From Buddleja alternifolia (Eukaryota > Streptophyta > Magnoliopsida > Lamiales > Scrophulariaceae), in contig CM033392.1 of NCBI GenBank assembly GCA_019426215.1, positions 41,408,666 to 41,472,665 of the forward strand: a stretch of DNA of 64,000 bases, in the 5' to 3' direction. Below are positions 10,537 through 21,434 of the stretch, piece after piece. Numbering within the stretch: the first letter of the stretch is position 1; each line of letters opens with the position of its first letter. Position numbers and translations under genes: made by a program. The notes under the pieces are model-generated. The model was given only the letters and a program-made list of their open reading frames with translations, had not been told where the DNA came from and made no database searches.

Positions 10537-11370
10537 ATGAGCAACTATGATTTTTATTGGTCAAAACAAGGATGGGATGAAGGTGCCGAATACGGGAGTC
10601 AAGTGCAAGATTTATGTTCGTGGTGTGGAGACGCTCATCATAGCGATTATTGTCAACACGGATGGAGAAGTCAGCAAGACTTGCCATTGAGTTATTATGT
10701 TATGAGAGATTCACAAGCATACCTGCAACAAGATAGGTCCCCCTTTCTAATGCTGGGAGAATTTGAATCGGCTAACTTTCAGAACCATGGGGATTATCAG
10801 CAACAATGTGATAGGGACCCAAGTTTTGAGGAGTTGATGATCCAATGGATGAAGTCGAACGATGAGCGGATGAAATCGAACGATGAGCGGTCTCAAAATC
10901 TCGAAGCATCTATAATGGAATTGCAAACACAACTCAACCAACTTTCCAACTTATTGGCAGAGAGATCATCAGACACTTCTCAGAGTGGCACAGAGGAGAA
11001 TGATGAGGTATCTGATACAGAAGTTGAACAAGTTGTTGATTCGACACCACATTGTCTACAACTCATTGCTACACCAGCACTACCTTCAGAATCTATGTGT
11101 GGTGAAGTAGATACAACATCACTGGAGCACCTTCAATTCAGCATTGGGATCCCAAAATCCACTCCATCAAATGACCAAGAAAAAGCATTAGAAATATTCA
11201 AGAATCCAACGCCACCTACCATCATATCTCTTGATTTCTTAAGAATGTGCATCAATAACCAAAGAGCTAGAGTGGTGGAGGTTGAAGACAAAGTTTACAA
11301 CTTTAGTGGCCCGTTCGAGGCATACACCAAGAACCCAAGTGATACTACGGTTGAGAATGAAGAGATCTGA
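10537..11370 (+). CDS. Gag-like protein of the non-autonomous Athila/Tat-like element
   Basis: An intact 277-codon frame starts about 100 bp after the primer site. The N-terminal part holds a Cys/His cluster, LCSWCGDAHHSDYCQ, similar to the zinc-binding clusters of plant gypsy gag proteins. The middle has a short duplicated segment (MKSNDER twice) followed by a Gln/Leu-rich stretch that could form a coiled coil. The C-terminal half is acidic and ends with a phrase (VEVEDKVYNFSGPFEAYTK) also met in gypsy polyproteins around the gag region. A full capsid domain is not evident. The frame is open and the LTRs are young, so it may be expressed. Function beyond nucleic-acid binding is unknown. Confidence 0.55.
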   Translation: MSNYDFYWSKQGWDEGAEYGSQVQDLCSWCGDAHHSDYCQHGWRSQQDLPLSYYVMRDSQAYLQQDRSPFLMLGEFESANFQNHGDYQQQCDRDPSFEELMIQWMKSNDERMKSNDERSQNLEASIMELQTQLNQLSNLLAERSSDTSQSGTEENDEVSDTEVEQVVDSTPHCLQLIATPALPSESMCGEVDTTSLEHLQFSIGIPKSTPSNDQEKALEIFKNPTPPTIISLDFLRMCINNQRARVVEVEDKVYNFSGPFEAYTKNPSDTTVENEEI

Positions 11371-13358
11371 AGATATACAAGTCACTGGGATATATCACCA
11401 CTAAAGTTGTCAGAATCAAGGCTCAGGGAGTTAGGCCTGGCCACATACTTATTAAAACCATCAATGAAAAACTCCCCATCTTTAAAATTCACTTTTAGTT
11501 ATTTATAATTTTATTACATTTTTATAAAAATGAATCTGAGCTCATATCTTAGTTTTTCAGGATTTGTGAATGTGATGGGAAATGAGAAGCCTTTGCGCAA
11601 TTGGAAAAAGCACAAAAAGGCTCATCTATACAAAGTTGGCATTGCTCCTTATGATCCACCATGAGCAGTGCAAGGGAGTCGAGCTACCGACTTTAAACAA
11701 GCGCTTCGTGGGAGGCAACCCACGTTTTACATGCTTTCTTTCATTCTCGTTATTTTTTTTTTGTTTTGTTTCTTTTGTTTTAAGTGTTCTAAGTTGTTTT
11801 GATGATGCTTTTTGTCTCTTCTTGTTTTTCTAACTTCACAGATGGCTATGTTTTATTGTCAGACTCTTCACCTTGTTGCTCTTTTGCTTTTTGGACATCA
11901 CTTAGCTTCAAACATCAGGGATGTCTTTCCTTCCTTTACTTTACATTTGTATGTTCGCTCATTGGGGACAATGTGCTAGATTAGTTGGGGGTGGGGTAGA
12001 CGTCCTAATTTTATTGTGATGTGGTGATATTGTGTAACTTGTACTCATTTGTTAAGTTTCGTGCTTGATTTGGGATTAGAAAACTGTGATAGTCAATGAT
12101 TTCATATTCATGATTTGTTATACTTTTGCTTGGAGCATGATTCGTTTGAGTGTCTCTACTTCATCTAAAGATGAAATCATTTGTTGTATTTTATATGTGA
12201 AAGCCTTTTTAGCCATGCTTATGTGAATTGTTGAGGATTTAAAGCATTGAGCGTTCCATTTTGTCAACTTTGAAATGTGTGTTGAGTGTGCGAAGTCATG
12301 AAATGATTTAGGCCATCTTTCATTTTCTTTAACCTTACAATTGGCCTTCACGATATTACATAATCTCTAGACCTTATTTTGAGCCGTATTGATAAGAATG
12401 GAGTGTGTTTAGCACACTAAAAACCACCATTCGATTTTCTTTCGCAAGCCACACCAACCACCCTTTAGCCTAAAAGAAAGAAAAACAAAGTCTATTTCCC
12501 AAGTAAGAGAGCATATAACTTCATATCATTTGGCTTTAATTTGGGTTTATGCTTTGTTTTGGGTGTCGAATCTCATGGATTAATGGGTTAAAAGGTGTGT
12601 TTGTTCTTGATGATTTTGAAAAATTTTGAGGTCTTGAGTTTATGTGAAATAAAGAGAGGAAAATAAAATGTTGTAAGTTGGCTAAAGAGTCGAGAGATTG
12701 GAAGTTACCGAAAAATATATTATGTGAGCTCTCTCTCGACTTGGCTATGAACTGAGCTTCAATGTGATTTATTTGGTTTGGGAATCATTTTTCCACCCTA
12801 GCATCAAAAGAAACAAGTTTTGGGGTTATGAGTTCAAGGGGAAAAGAAATCAGAAAGCTATAAGTGGTGAGATATAGAGATTTATTTCGATGAATGAGTG
12901 AGTGTTTAGCTCAATGATATTGAGTTGTATGCTTTCTTAAGTTTAGTCACTTTATCCATATATTCCCGTCCAAGCCATTACCTAGCCTTACGTTACAAGC
13001 CAAAAAGACCTTTTGATCTTGACTTTCACATTTCATGCACACCGATAGGTTAACAAGTTTTGAAGTGTTTTAATGTTTTTATTATCTAATGAGTTTGCAT
13101 AATCTTGTTTAAAGTGTGCTCTTGACATAAAAATGGATATGGAGTTCATGATTTTGAGATGGAATCGAAGATGTTTTGGAGGCTTTCAAATTGTTGAGTG
13201 TTCTAGGTAAAGTGTAACTTGTCATAATCTTTTTCGAGTACTTGTTTATTGAGACATGAAACCTTTCAAGATCCCAAAGCAAGTTGTAAAATCTGAACTT
13301 ATGAGTACTTGTTCGCCATTTATTGATCGAGACGATCATAGCCTAGTTGGGGGGTAGT
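11371..13358 (+). other. Non-coding 3' internal region with purine tracts of the Athila/Tat-like element
   Basis: No protein domain is visible. The region includes the family-typical phrase gcgcttcgtgggaggcaacc (about 11701-11722), an internal purine tract (agttgggggtggggtag near 11982) and the polypurine tract agttggggggtagt (13344-13358) that primes plus-strand synthesis directly before the 3' LTR. Confidence 0.7.
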
Positions 13359-14803
13359 TGATAAGTCCATATTTTATAGTATTTTATGCCCCATTGTAAT
13401 ATGATTTGATCGTTACTTTGAACACTTTTTATCCCTCATAATGCTTTGATTGGTATAGATTTTGTTTTGTAGAATACAAGTTGATTTACGCATGAAAGAC
13501 GAGAAAGGAGATCCAAATTGAGCTTGAAATTGAAGAAAGAAACAAAATGAGATAGTTGACGAAAGATTTTACATAATGCTCATATAGAAACGCGATTTTC
13601 GTCCATTTGCCAGCCGAATCAGACTAAGGTTTCTTATTCACTATTGTAGACCGTTGTCTTAGCTTCGCGTAGCAATTTGAATCATCTCAATCCGACATCG
13701 GTAGAGAAATTTATGCATATTTTACCAAACCTGTACGGAGCAGCAGGGGAACGCCGAGGCGTTCGGAGGCAGAATGTTGATCACCGCGGCGTTCAACCAT
13801 CAACGCCGCGGCGTTCAAAGCAGCGGACATGGCCTATAAATAGACCATCATGTCATTTGGACAAAAAATATGCCCTAAACACACCCTAGACTCCTTACAT
13901 ATCAGCCACCACCCAAGGAAGCTTGAAGAGGATCATCATCGTCATCCTCATCATCCTAATCATCATCAATTTCATCATCAAAGCTTGGATTCACACTTTG
14001 TAATAGGGAGTAATTCAACTCTTTCTCTTTGATTAGTTATCAACTATGTCTTATAGAATTGTTGAATCATTTGTTATTATAAGTATGAGCTAAGCATCTT
14101 TGTGGTTGGGTTATGTGAATACTTTGTGATGTTTTGTGTTTAATGAATGATTAATTTTCGGATTTATTACATTCTTGTTACATGTTTGATTTTATGCTTA
14201 ATGCTTGCATATGCTTGATCACCATGTGTTTGATAAAATGCTTTTTCTTGAGACCGAGAGGAGATAGATAAAGGGAGATCAAAAATCAAACATCATAACG
14301 TAACAATTGACTAGAGATAGAATCGATTGTGTTGTGTAGCTTTTTGTGATAAGATGACCCGAATGAATGTAGGATCTTCGTAAACAAGGAATTCCTTCGA
14401 ACCTAAATGCATGTTAGTTAATTCAATCTTCACTATAGAGATATAGGAAGTTGTTAACTAGTATAGGCTTGTTATTTCAAGAGATTGAATAATAAATACA
14501 TTAGGGGGTTTCGCCATAACAAGAGCGTTCTAAAAATCCGGATAATTGAGAGTTCATGAACATAGAATAGAAGATAGTAGGATCATAACCCAATCACCTC
14601 TTCCCATTTGATTTATTACCTTGATAATCATTTTAGTTATTTTCATAGTATAAACACCTATCATCTTATAAATTGATTTAGCTTAGAAATAGGTAATATA
14701 GCAATTACGAGCATTGAATCCAATTGTCCCTGTGGAGACGATACACCCCGGGCTAAATAGTCCACTTTATTACTTTGCACGACCTAGTATACTTGCTAGG
14801 ATT
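13359..14803 (+). repeat. 3' LTR of the Athila/Tat-like element, last bases missing
   Basis: Starts TGATAAGTCC after the polypurine tract and follows the 5' LTR to GCTAGGATT. The final 10 bases present in the 5' LTR (TCGCGTGTCA) are absent and unrelated sequence (ctcaatcataattataatag) follows. The end was therefore trimmed, which also explains why no target-site duplication is seen. Confidence 0.85.
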
Positions 14804-14877
14804 CTCAATCATAATTATAATAGTAAGGGTAGAAATGTAAAATCACAATTGGAACAAACACCTAAGTTATCCACACC

Positions 14878-15510
14878 CATCCACACATACGCAAATACAT
14901 ACACCATATACATACACCCATCCGCACATACACAAATATACATACACCCATCCCCATATACACAAATATACATACACCCATCCGCACATACACAAATATA
15001 CATACACCCATCCCCACATACACAAATATACATACACCCATCCCCACATACACAAATATACATACACCCATCCACATATACACAAATATACATACACCCA
15101 TCAACCTATACACAAATATACACACACCCATCCACATATACACAAATATACATACACCCACACATACACAAATATACACATATACACAAAATAAATACAC
15201 CCACACATACAAAAATATATACATACACCCACACATATACACATATACAAATATACATAGACATATATATATATATACAAACATACACCCACACATATAC
15301 AAATATACATATACATATATATATACATACACATATACATACACCCACACATATACACATATACAAATATACATATACATATATATACATACAAATATAC
15401 ATACACCCACACATATACACATATACAAATATACATATACATATATATATACATACAAATATACATACACCCACACATATACACATATACAAATATACAT
15501 ATACATATAT
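14878..15510. repeat. Second minisatellite array, same 30-bp unit as at 7563-8128
   Basis: Tandem units close to cacaaatatacatacaccca with variable spacers catccacatata, catccgcacata or catccccatata, then longer tatatata-bearing units towards the right. Same strand orientation as the left array. Reading frames over 200 codons on both strands are repeat translations. Confidence 0.9.
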
Positions 15511-15735
15511 ATATAGAGAGGGAAAGAGAGTGAAAGAGAAGAAGCTTACGATCGTGGTGGTGGTGGCGGCGACGGCGCCGGTAAGTGGTGGTGGTGGTGG
15601 CGGCAGCAGCGGTGGTGCCGAGCTTTTGGGAGGGGATCGAGAGAGAGAGAAACCGAGAGTAGAGAGAGAGAAAAGCTGAAATGGGTTTTAAATTTTGAGA
15701 GTGAGAGAGAGAAGCGGAAAGATAAAAGTGTTTCA
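15511..15735. repeat. GA-rich and GGN-rich tract at the right end of CACTA 1
   Basis: GA-rich flanks surround a ggtggtggcggcgacggcg-type core. The same arrangement occurs at 53545-53890 in CACTA element 2, next to its Transpos_assoc-like exon, so it may be the relic of a 5' leader or promoter of the lost CACTA gene (inference). Confidence 0.6.
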
Positions 15736-15749
15736 AATTTTTTTGTTTT

Positions 15750-16109
15750 GGCCTATTACAGCGGTTCTTATATGAATCGCTGTAATAGGGTACACCTATT
15801 ACAGTGGTTCACATAAGAACCGCTGTAATAGGTATTTTCATTTTATTTTTTATTTTTTTGGTGACTGCCTTTTACAGCGGTTCAGTAGAGAATCGCTGTA
15901 AAAAGCCTATTACAGCAATTCTCTACAGAACCGCTGTAATAGACCTGGCACCTATTACAGCGGTTCATGAAAGAACCGCTGTAAAGGGGTCGCGTTTTAC
16001 CTATTACAGCGGTTCTTTCACAAACCGCTGTAATAGCCCCCTCCGTTCAACGGTTTTTCGAAAAACCGTTGTAATTGGGGCGCTGTAATAGGCTCTTTTT
16101 GTAGTAGTG
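15750..16109. repeat. Right subterminal hairpin array and terminal repeat of CACTA 1
   Basis: At least four hairpin pairs made of CCTATTACAGCGGTTC and its complement, with loops of the type ttatatgaa or atgaaa. The last unit reads cggtttttcgaaaaaccg, then a half unit cgctgtaatagg, then the terminal repeat GTAGTAGTG. Confidence 0.85.
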
Positions 16110-16892
16110 ATAGCAATTATGACGGGTCAAAAGTTTATATGGATAGAGATAGATTGGATAGATGTCAGAGACAGTAGAACGTAGAAGGAGAAAGACAGCG
16201 AAGAGAGAATGGTCAATCTGGCCAAATATTCTTTTCTTTTTTGGTCAAAAATGGTGGTATCCAAACACTATCTGGTCAGATCTTTGGGCCAAAATGGCCC
16301 CAAAACATAACCAAACATTGCCCTTGTCTATCTGAGTAATTTATTGCTTGTTAAGAAGGGTAAACTTATTAGTATATGCACACTCAAGGAGGATGAAGTT
16401 GAGAACACTGTTATCCAGGCACTTCTCAGCTGGTATGCTTAAGTTTGATTTGCTATCAGTTTCTTTGTGATGGAAATGGCTATAAAGGTTGTTTACTTTG
16501 GATAATAGTTTTGCAGTCAATAGTAGGCATGTTCATGACATAGTGAAACATGCCGTTACTTGAAATGAACTTCTTCTTAGTTAATAGTTTGAACAAGATC
16601 TGTATGATATGTGTCATATCCAGAATAAAGCAAGCTTCATCCTTTTCTAGATGTAGATTTATTATTGTATCATTGCGAAAACACCAATAATCTCAAACTG
16701 TTGTCTCATTTAAAAGCTCTTGAAGAGCAGAATGACATGTTTTATGGAACTTCGAATTGAATTGTTATGCATATATTATGTCATTATGTTCAAGCCCTTC
16801 ATCTATTTTTTTAACGACATTGCTTTAGCAATTATACATTCTCATTAATACATTGGTAATAATCGCATGAGAAATATTTGAGCAAACTGTTT
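16110..16892. other. Intergenic, no clear gene
   Basis: Begins with the ATA duplication of CACTA 1. A short open stretch near 16340-16445 could encode a phrase like KKGKLISICTLKEDEVENTV, possibly a scrap of a host exon, but I do not recognise it. Nothing else seen. Confidence 0.4.
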
Positions 16893-17124
16893 GGGTGTGT
16901 TGGATTGATGGATTTGGATTTGAGGAATGGATTTGGAGGAAGGATTTCAAATGACTCCAAATCGGTGTCATTTGAAATCCACTATGATGATTGAAAAAAT
17001 AATTCAAAATGAGTATCAAGGGATTTGAAATCCATGGTAAATTGAAACCGTCCAAACAAGTTCCATTGATTTGTTGAAGAATTTGAAATTCATGGCTTTC
17101 AAATCCTTCAATCCAAACACACCC
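16893..17124. mobile_element. MITE with GGGTGTGTTGGATTGATGG terminal inverted repeats
   Basis: The left end GGGTGTGTTGGATTGATGGAT and the right end, inverted, GGGTGTGTTTGGATTGAAGG match over about 25 bp with a few changes. It is 232 bp long and non-coding, with internal inverted words (gatttgaaatcc). TTT flanks both sides, possibly a 3-bp duplication. It lies in what is probably an intron of F-box pseudogene 1. Confidence 0.75.
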
Positions 17125-17350
17125 TTTAAGTTTTTGACTTGGACTTGAAAGTTTGAATCCCTTGTAATTCATTTTTTTTTCTTTATGATCACTCAGGTGC
17201 TGACGATATGGAACTTCAAAAACGTGCCTTGCCCATCCTTTGGGTGGAAGAATTTAATACTGAAACTTAGCCTGACAAAATGGCACCATCCTGGACTTTC
17301 TTTGCTTTTCAGAAATTCTCAATCTCTGGAGAAACTTACCATGTTCATTT

Positions 17351-17814
17351 TTTTAGGAATCAATGCGCATAAACGAACTTAAAAGTAAAGAGAAAGCAAG
17401 AAAAACAAAGACAACGATTTTACGTGGTTCGGCAAAATTGCCTACATCCACGGACCTATGCTAGAGAGTTCTTATTAATCTTGTGAGAGAGATACAATTA
17501 CAATGAAGGAGATTTCATCTACTTATGTATCCTAAGCTTGGAGGCAAAGATACAAAGACCTAATCACAATAGGTAACTCAAAACATGCCAAAAAGGATGA
17601 AAAACGCGTCTAACAGCCGCCTACAGTTCGCTTCCTGCGCCTAGGCGTCGATACTGCCATGCCTAGGCACCGAAAACTGCTAACTCTCCTAGCCTTTCTG
17701 CATCCCGCGCTTGGGCGCCGTTTTGGTCGCGCCTGGGCGTGGTCGACAGTCTTTATTCAGCTCATTTTCTTCTTCCTTGACTCTTTGATTTGTCTCCACA
17801 CTTTAAGCCCATCA
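17351..17814 (-). repeat. 3' LTR of the reverse-strand copia element
   Basis: 464 bp, the same length as the partner at 20971-21434, with few differences. One is a short length difference in the tract repeating gcgcc-type words near 17640-17740. Confidence 0.9.
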
Positions 17815-18033
17815 ATCTCCCACTTGGAGACTAAACTCAAAGTAGAAACACCCTTCTTCATCAAAACTCCATGACTCTTCATTCTCCAAATGAAATCACT
17901 CTCTCTCTAGCATAAGTCGGCCTCCTCATCACATAAGTTCGAGGCCAACTGAGGCCATGCATAACCTCAGTTTCTCGGTGGTAACTCCCTTAGTTAACAT
18001 ATCCGTCGGATTCTTCGCACCAAGCACCTTCTT

Positions 18034-19300
18034 CTACTCCAAAGTGTCATCATCTATCATCTCTCGGATATGATGATACTTCAATTGAATATGCTTCGTC
18101 CTCGAGTGAAACACTGGATTCTTTGCCAAACAAATGGCACTTTGACTATCACTATAAAGTGCACAATCTCGTTGCTCCTTATCAATCTCCTTCAGAAAGT
18201 TCTTCAACCAAACCATCTCTTTGCTAGCTTTTGAAATGGCAATGTACTCAGCCTCGATTGTGGAGAGTCCTACACACTTTTGTAGCCTAGAAGTCCAACT
18301 TATTGCCGTGCCACCCAAAGTGTAAATGTACCTCGATGTACTCTTCCGACCATCTTGATCACCACCTAAATCCGCATCCACAAAGCCCTCCAAAGTCACA
18401 CTACTGCTCAAAAAACACAAGCACATACTCGATGTACCCCTCAAGTACCTCAGTAGCTACTTTACCGCTTCCCAATGCTTTAACCCCGGATTAGCCATAT
18501 ACCGACTCACAACTCCCGCTGCATGGGCTATATCCGACCTTGTACACACCATTGCGTACATCAAACTCCCAATGGCAAAGGAATAGGGAACCTTTGCCAT
18601 TTGATCACGCTCTCCCTCAATCTTAGGTGATTGTTCCTTGCTCAACTTGAAATGATTCCCTAAAGGTGTACTTCTAGGCTTTGCATTTGAGATTGCAAAT
18701 CTAGCAAGTACCTTTTTAATGTACTTCTCTTGAGTCAACTTGAGACTCCCACTCGACCTATCTCGAATGATCCCCATCCCAAAGATATTATTTGCAGCTC
18801 CCAAATCCTTCATCTCAAATTCCGTGGATAGTTGCTTCTTCAACTTATCAATTTCTCTCATGTTAGACCCAACCACTAACATATCATCCACATACAGTAG
18901 CAATATTATGTAACAATCCCTAAACTTCTTGAAATAACAACAATGATTCATTTGACACCTAGTATATCCACTACTAGCCATGAAGGTGTCAAACTTCTTA
19001 TACCATTATCTCGGAGCTTGTTTAAGTCCATACAAGCTTTTCTCTAGCTTGCATACAAGGTCTTCTCGTCCATTCTCCAGAAAACCCTCCGGTTGAACCA
19101 TGTAGATATCCTTCTCCGAATCCCCATGAAGGAATGCCATTTTTACATCTAATTGCTCAAGATGCAAATCCTCTGCAGCAACAACACTTAGAACCATCCT
19201 AATAGTAGTTAGCTTGACAACCGGAGAAAAGATTTCAATGTAGTCAATCCCTTCCTTCTACTGGAACCCTTTTACCACCAACCTCGCCTTATACCTTTTA
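18034..19300 (-). pseudogene. Copia reverse transcriptase and RNase H, broken
   Basis: Reading from right to left: the RT start NKWVFRVKDEPDG at about 19340-19300, an in-frame stop shortly after KGFQ, then QLDVKMAFLHGD and [13 protein letters not shown] (to 19006). A stop follows, then the catalytic box LLYVDDMLVVGS near 18890 and SLMYAMVCTRSDIAHA. The RNase H part (18444-18034) has LEGFVDADLGGD, STIEAEYIA and HSRTKHIQLKYHHIRE, all copia hallmarks. A frame change separates RT from RNase H near 18450. The catalytic YVDD is kept, but the chain is interrupted at least three times. Confidence 0.85.
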
Positions 19301-20260
19301 CTACCATCTGGTTCATCCTTAACCCGGAATACCCACTTGTTCTGCAAAGCCCGTTTTCCCTTCGACTTCTGCCTTCCACTTCCTAAAGGTATTAAACACA
19401 TCCGACTTATTTTTCAGAAAATAGACCCATACCTTTCGGGTGGAATAATCAAGGAAGGTAACATAGTATCTCGACCCTCCAAGTGACTGTATGGGAGCCG
19501 GTCCCCATACATCAGTATGCACAAGCTCCAACTTCTCTGCCTTCGGTTCTCTACCCGTCTTGGAAAAACTCACCTTTTTCTGCTTCCCAAGCACACAGTC
19601 TTCGCAAAGACCCAATTCAACCGACTTTGAGATTAGTAGCTTCCCCTTGGATGCCATGATTCTCATTCCCTTCTCACTCATATGCCCAAGTCACCTATGC
19701 CATAAGTGAACATCCTCTATAGCCTCAACTGCAGCAAACGAGTCCTTCTTTATTTCTGTGGTATACAGAGTCCCTGACTTCTTACCACGAGCCACCACCA
19801 GATTCCCTTTGGTGATTTTCCATACACCACCACCAAACACCGTGGTGTAACCATCACTATCAATTTGACCCATTGAGATCAAATTCTTCCTTAACCCCAG
19901 AACATGTCTCACATTATGCAGTTTCAACAGCATTCCCTGTGCCGTCGTCACTGTGACCTCACCCTTACCAACTATTTCCAAGGGTTAGTCATCTGCAAGA
20001 AAAACCTTTCCAAATTTTCCAGAAACATAATTTGTTAGATAATTCTTACATGAAGTAGCATGGAACGACGCACCTGAGTCCAGAACCCATTGGTCGACTG
20101 GACTGTCAACACAACAAACCAAAGCATCTCCGACGTCGTCTATTTCGGCATTTGCTTGTTGATGTTCCCGATTTTGATTTTGACCTGCCTTTCCAGGACA
20201 ATCCCTCTTGTAATGGCCTTTTTTCCCGCAGCCCCAGCAATCAGCTTCCTTGCGCGGTTT
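19301..20260 (-). pseudogene. Copia zinc knuckle, protease and truncated integrase
   Basis: A zinc knuckle of the CWGCGKKGHYKRDCP type (about 20190-20240) is followed by the protease site WVLDSGASFHAT near 20060-20100. The pre-integrase/zinc part follows, ending HLWHR and then LGHMSEKGMRIM with a stop between them near 19690. CEDCVLGKQKKVSF completes the HHCC finger. The integrase core starts with VHTDVWGPAPIQSLGG (first catalytic Asp) and YVTFLDYSTRKVWVY, but stops after FNTFRKWKAEVEGK. The part with the second Asp and the Glu is missing, and the sequence passes directly into reverse transcriptase. Confidence 0.85.
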
Positions 20261-20269
20261 TGACTTCCC

Positions 20270-20928
20270 TCACCCCTTTAACGTGGATCGACCTCTACCT
20301 TTCTGACCACCCTGTTGAACACCTCTTTCTCTGCTTTCCGCACTCAAAGTAGCAGACGTGAGTTCTCCTGATTCCCTCCGGCGAATATCCTCGCTCAAAA
20401 TCAGATTCCGAATCTCCTGAAGTTTCAACTTCCTTTGGCCAGACGAACTACTCACAGCAGTTACCATCGCACTCCAACTATCCGACAATGAAGACAATAA
20501 GATTAAGGCCTTTATCTCGTCCTCGAAATTAATATCAACTGAGTGATGATCACGTTAAACTCGTTGATATGGTTGGTCACCGATCCTCCCTCCGTCATCC
20601 TCAAATTGAATAAAAGTCTCATCAGATAGACTTTATTTGATGCGGATGGCTTCTCATACATATTGGATAACGCCTTCATCAAACCCGCCGTTGTTTTTTG
20701 ATCTAGGATGTTAAACATCACGTTTCTCGATAACGTCAAGCGAATAACTCCTAGGGTTTGCCTATCCAATAATTCCCAATCCTCTTCTGACATCTTTTCA
20801 GGCTTCTTCCCCGACAACGGTTGATGGAGCTTTTTCTGGTACAGATAATCCTCCATCTGTGTTCTCCAAAATCCAAAGTCTTTTCCATAAAATTTGTCAA
20901 TCTTCACTTTTCCTTCTTCAGATGCCAT
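20270..20928 (-). pseudogene. Copia gag, frameshifted
   Basis: Starts MASEEGKVKIDKFYGKDFGF, with the gag helices WELLDRQTLGVIRLTLS and ASNKVYLMRLLFNLRM in the usual order. A frameshift near 20510-20530 separates this from the second half (LMSSLSDSWSAMVTAVSSSS), which leads to a basic Gly/Arg-rich segment before the zinc knuckle. Gag forms the particle that carries the element RNA. The start codon is at 20926-20928, shortly after the primer site. Confidence 0.85.
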
Positions 20929-20970
20929 TGATTCACACCGATTGCTTTAACCCATGCTCTTGATACCAGT

Positions 20971-21434
20971 TTTTAGGAATCAATGCGCATAAACGAACTT
21001 AAAAGTAAAGAGAAAGCAAGAAAAACAGAGACAGCGATTTTACGTGGTTCGGCAAAATTGCCTACATCCACGTACCTATGCTAGAGAGTTTTTATTAATC
21101 TTATGAGAGAGATACAATTACAATGAAGGAGATTTCATCTAACTATGTATCCTAAGCTTGGAGGCAAACATACAAAGACCTAATCACAATAGGTAACTCA
21201 AAACTTGCCAAAAAGGATGAAAAACGGGTCTAACAGCCGCCTACAGTTCGCTTTCTGTGCCTAGGCGCCGAAAACTGCTAACTCTCCCAGCCTTTCTGCA
21301 TCCCGCGCCTGGGCGACTTTCTGTCCGCGCCTGGGCGCCGTTTTGGTCGCGCATGGGCGTGGTCGACAGTCTTTATTCGACTCCTTTTCTTTTTCCTTGA
21401 CTCTTTGATTTGTCTCCACACTTTAAACCCATCA
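20971..21434 (-). repeat. 5' LTR of the reverse-strand copia element
   Basis: 464 bp. On the reverse strand it starts TGATGGGTTTAAAG and ends TTGATTCCTAAAA, directly before the primer site (complement of 20957-20969). Confidence 0.9.

Larger units (their letters stand above)
8959..14803 (+). mobile_element. Non-autonomous LTR retrotransposon, Athila/Tat-like (Ty3/gypsy), inside CACTA 1
   Basis: Two long direct repeats of about 1.45 kb bound an internal region of about 2.9 kb. The primer site TGGCGCCGTTGCCGGGGA matches the type used by Athila/Tat-group elements (tRNA-Asp-like, from memory of the family). A purine tract (agttggggggtag) precedes the right LTR. Only one gag-like reading frame exists; protease, reverse transcriptase and integrase are absent. 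The motif gcgcttcgtgggaggcaacc downstream is a hallmark of the 3' region of Athila/Tat elements, so pol was probably lost by deletion. The element depends on a relative for movement. No target duplication could be found. Confidence 0.85.
6994..16109. mobile_element. CACTA (En/Spm) element 1, non-autonomous, complete ends
   Basis: The left end reads CACTACTACAAAA and the right end, reverse-complemented, reads CACTACTACAAAAAGAGCC. Both run into CCTATTACAGCG, the start of subterminal arrays. A perfect 3-bp duplication, ATA, flanks the element (6991-6993 and 16110-16112), as expected for CACTA. Inside there is no transposase (TNP2-type) or Transpos_assoc coding. From left to right: hairpin array, long palindrome, minisatellite, a 185-bp duplication, an inserted LTR retrotransposon, a second minisatellite, a GA/GGN tract and the right hairpin array. 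The right-end layout (GA tract, GGN tract, hairpins) matches CACTA element 2, so they are relatives. It would need a transposase supplied from elsewhere. Confidence 0.9.
17351..21434 (-). mobile_element. Ty1/copia retrotransposon (reverse strand), internally deleted
   Basis: Two 464-bp LTRs enclose gag, protease, part of integrase, reverse transcriptase and RNase H in the copia order. A perfect 5-bp duplication CATTT flanks it (17346-17350 and 21435-21439). The primer site, read on the reverse strand, is TGGTATCAAGAGC (initiator-Met type), and the polypurine tract is AAGTGGGAGAT before the 3' LTR. The LTR starts TGATGGG but does not end in CA. The integrase is fused almost directly to the start of reverse transcriptase, so a segment with the distal integrase residues was deleted. 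Stops and frameshifts add to this, so the copy is not autonomous. Confidence 0.93.
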
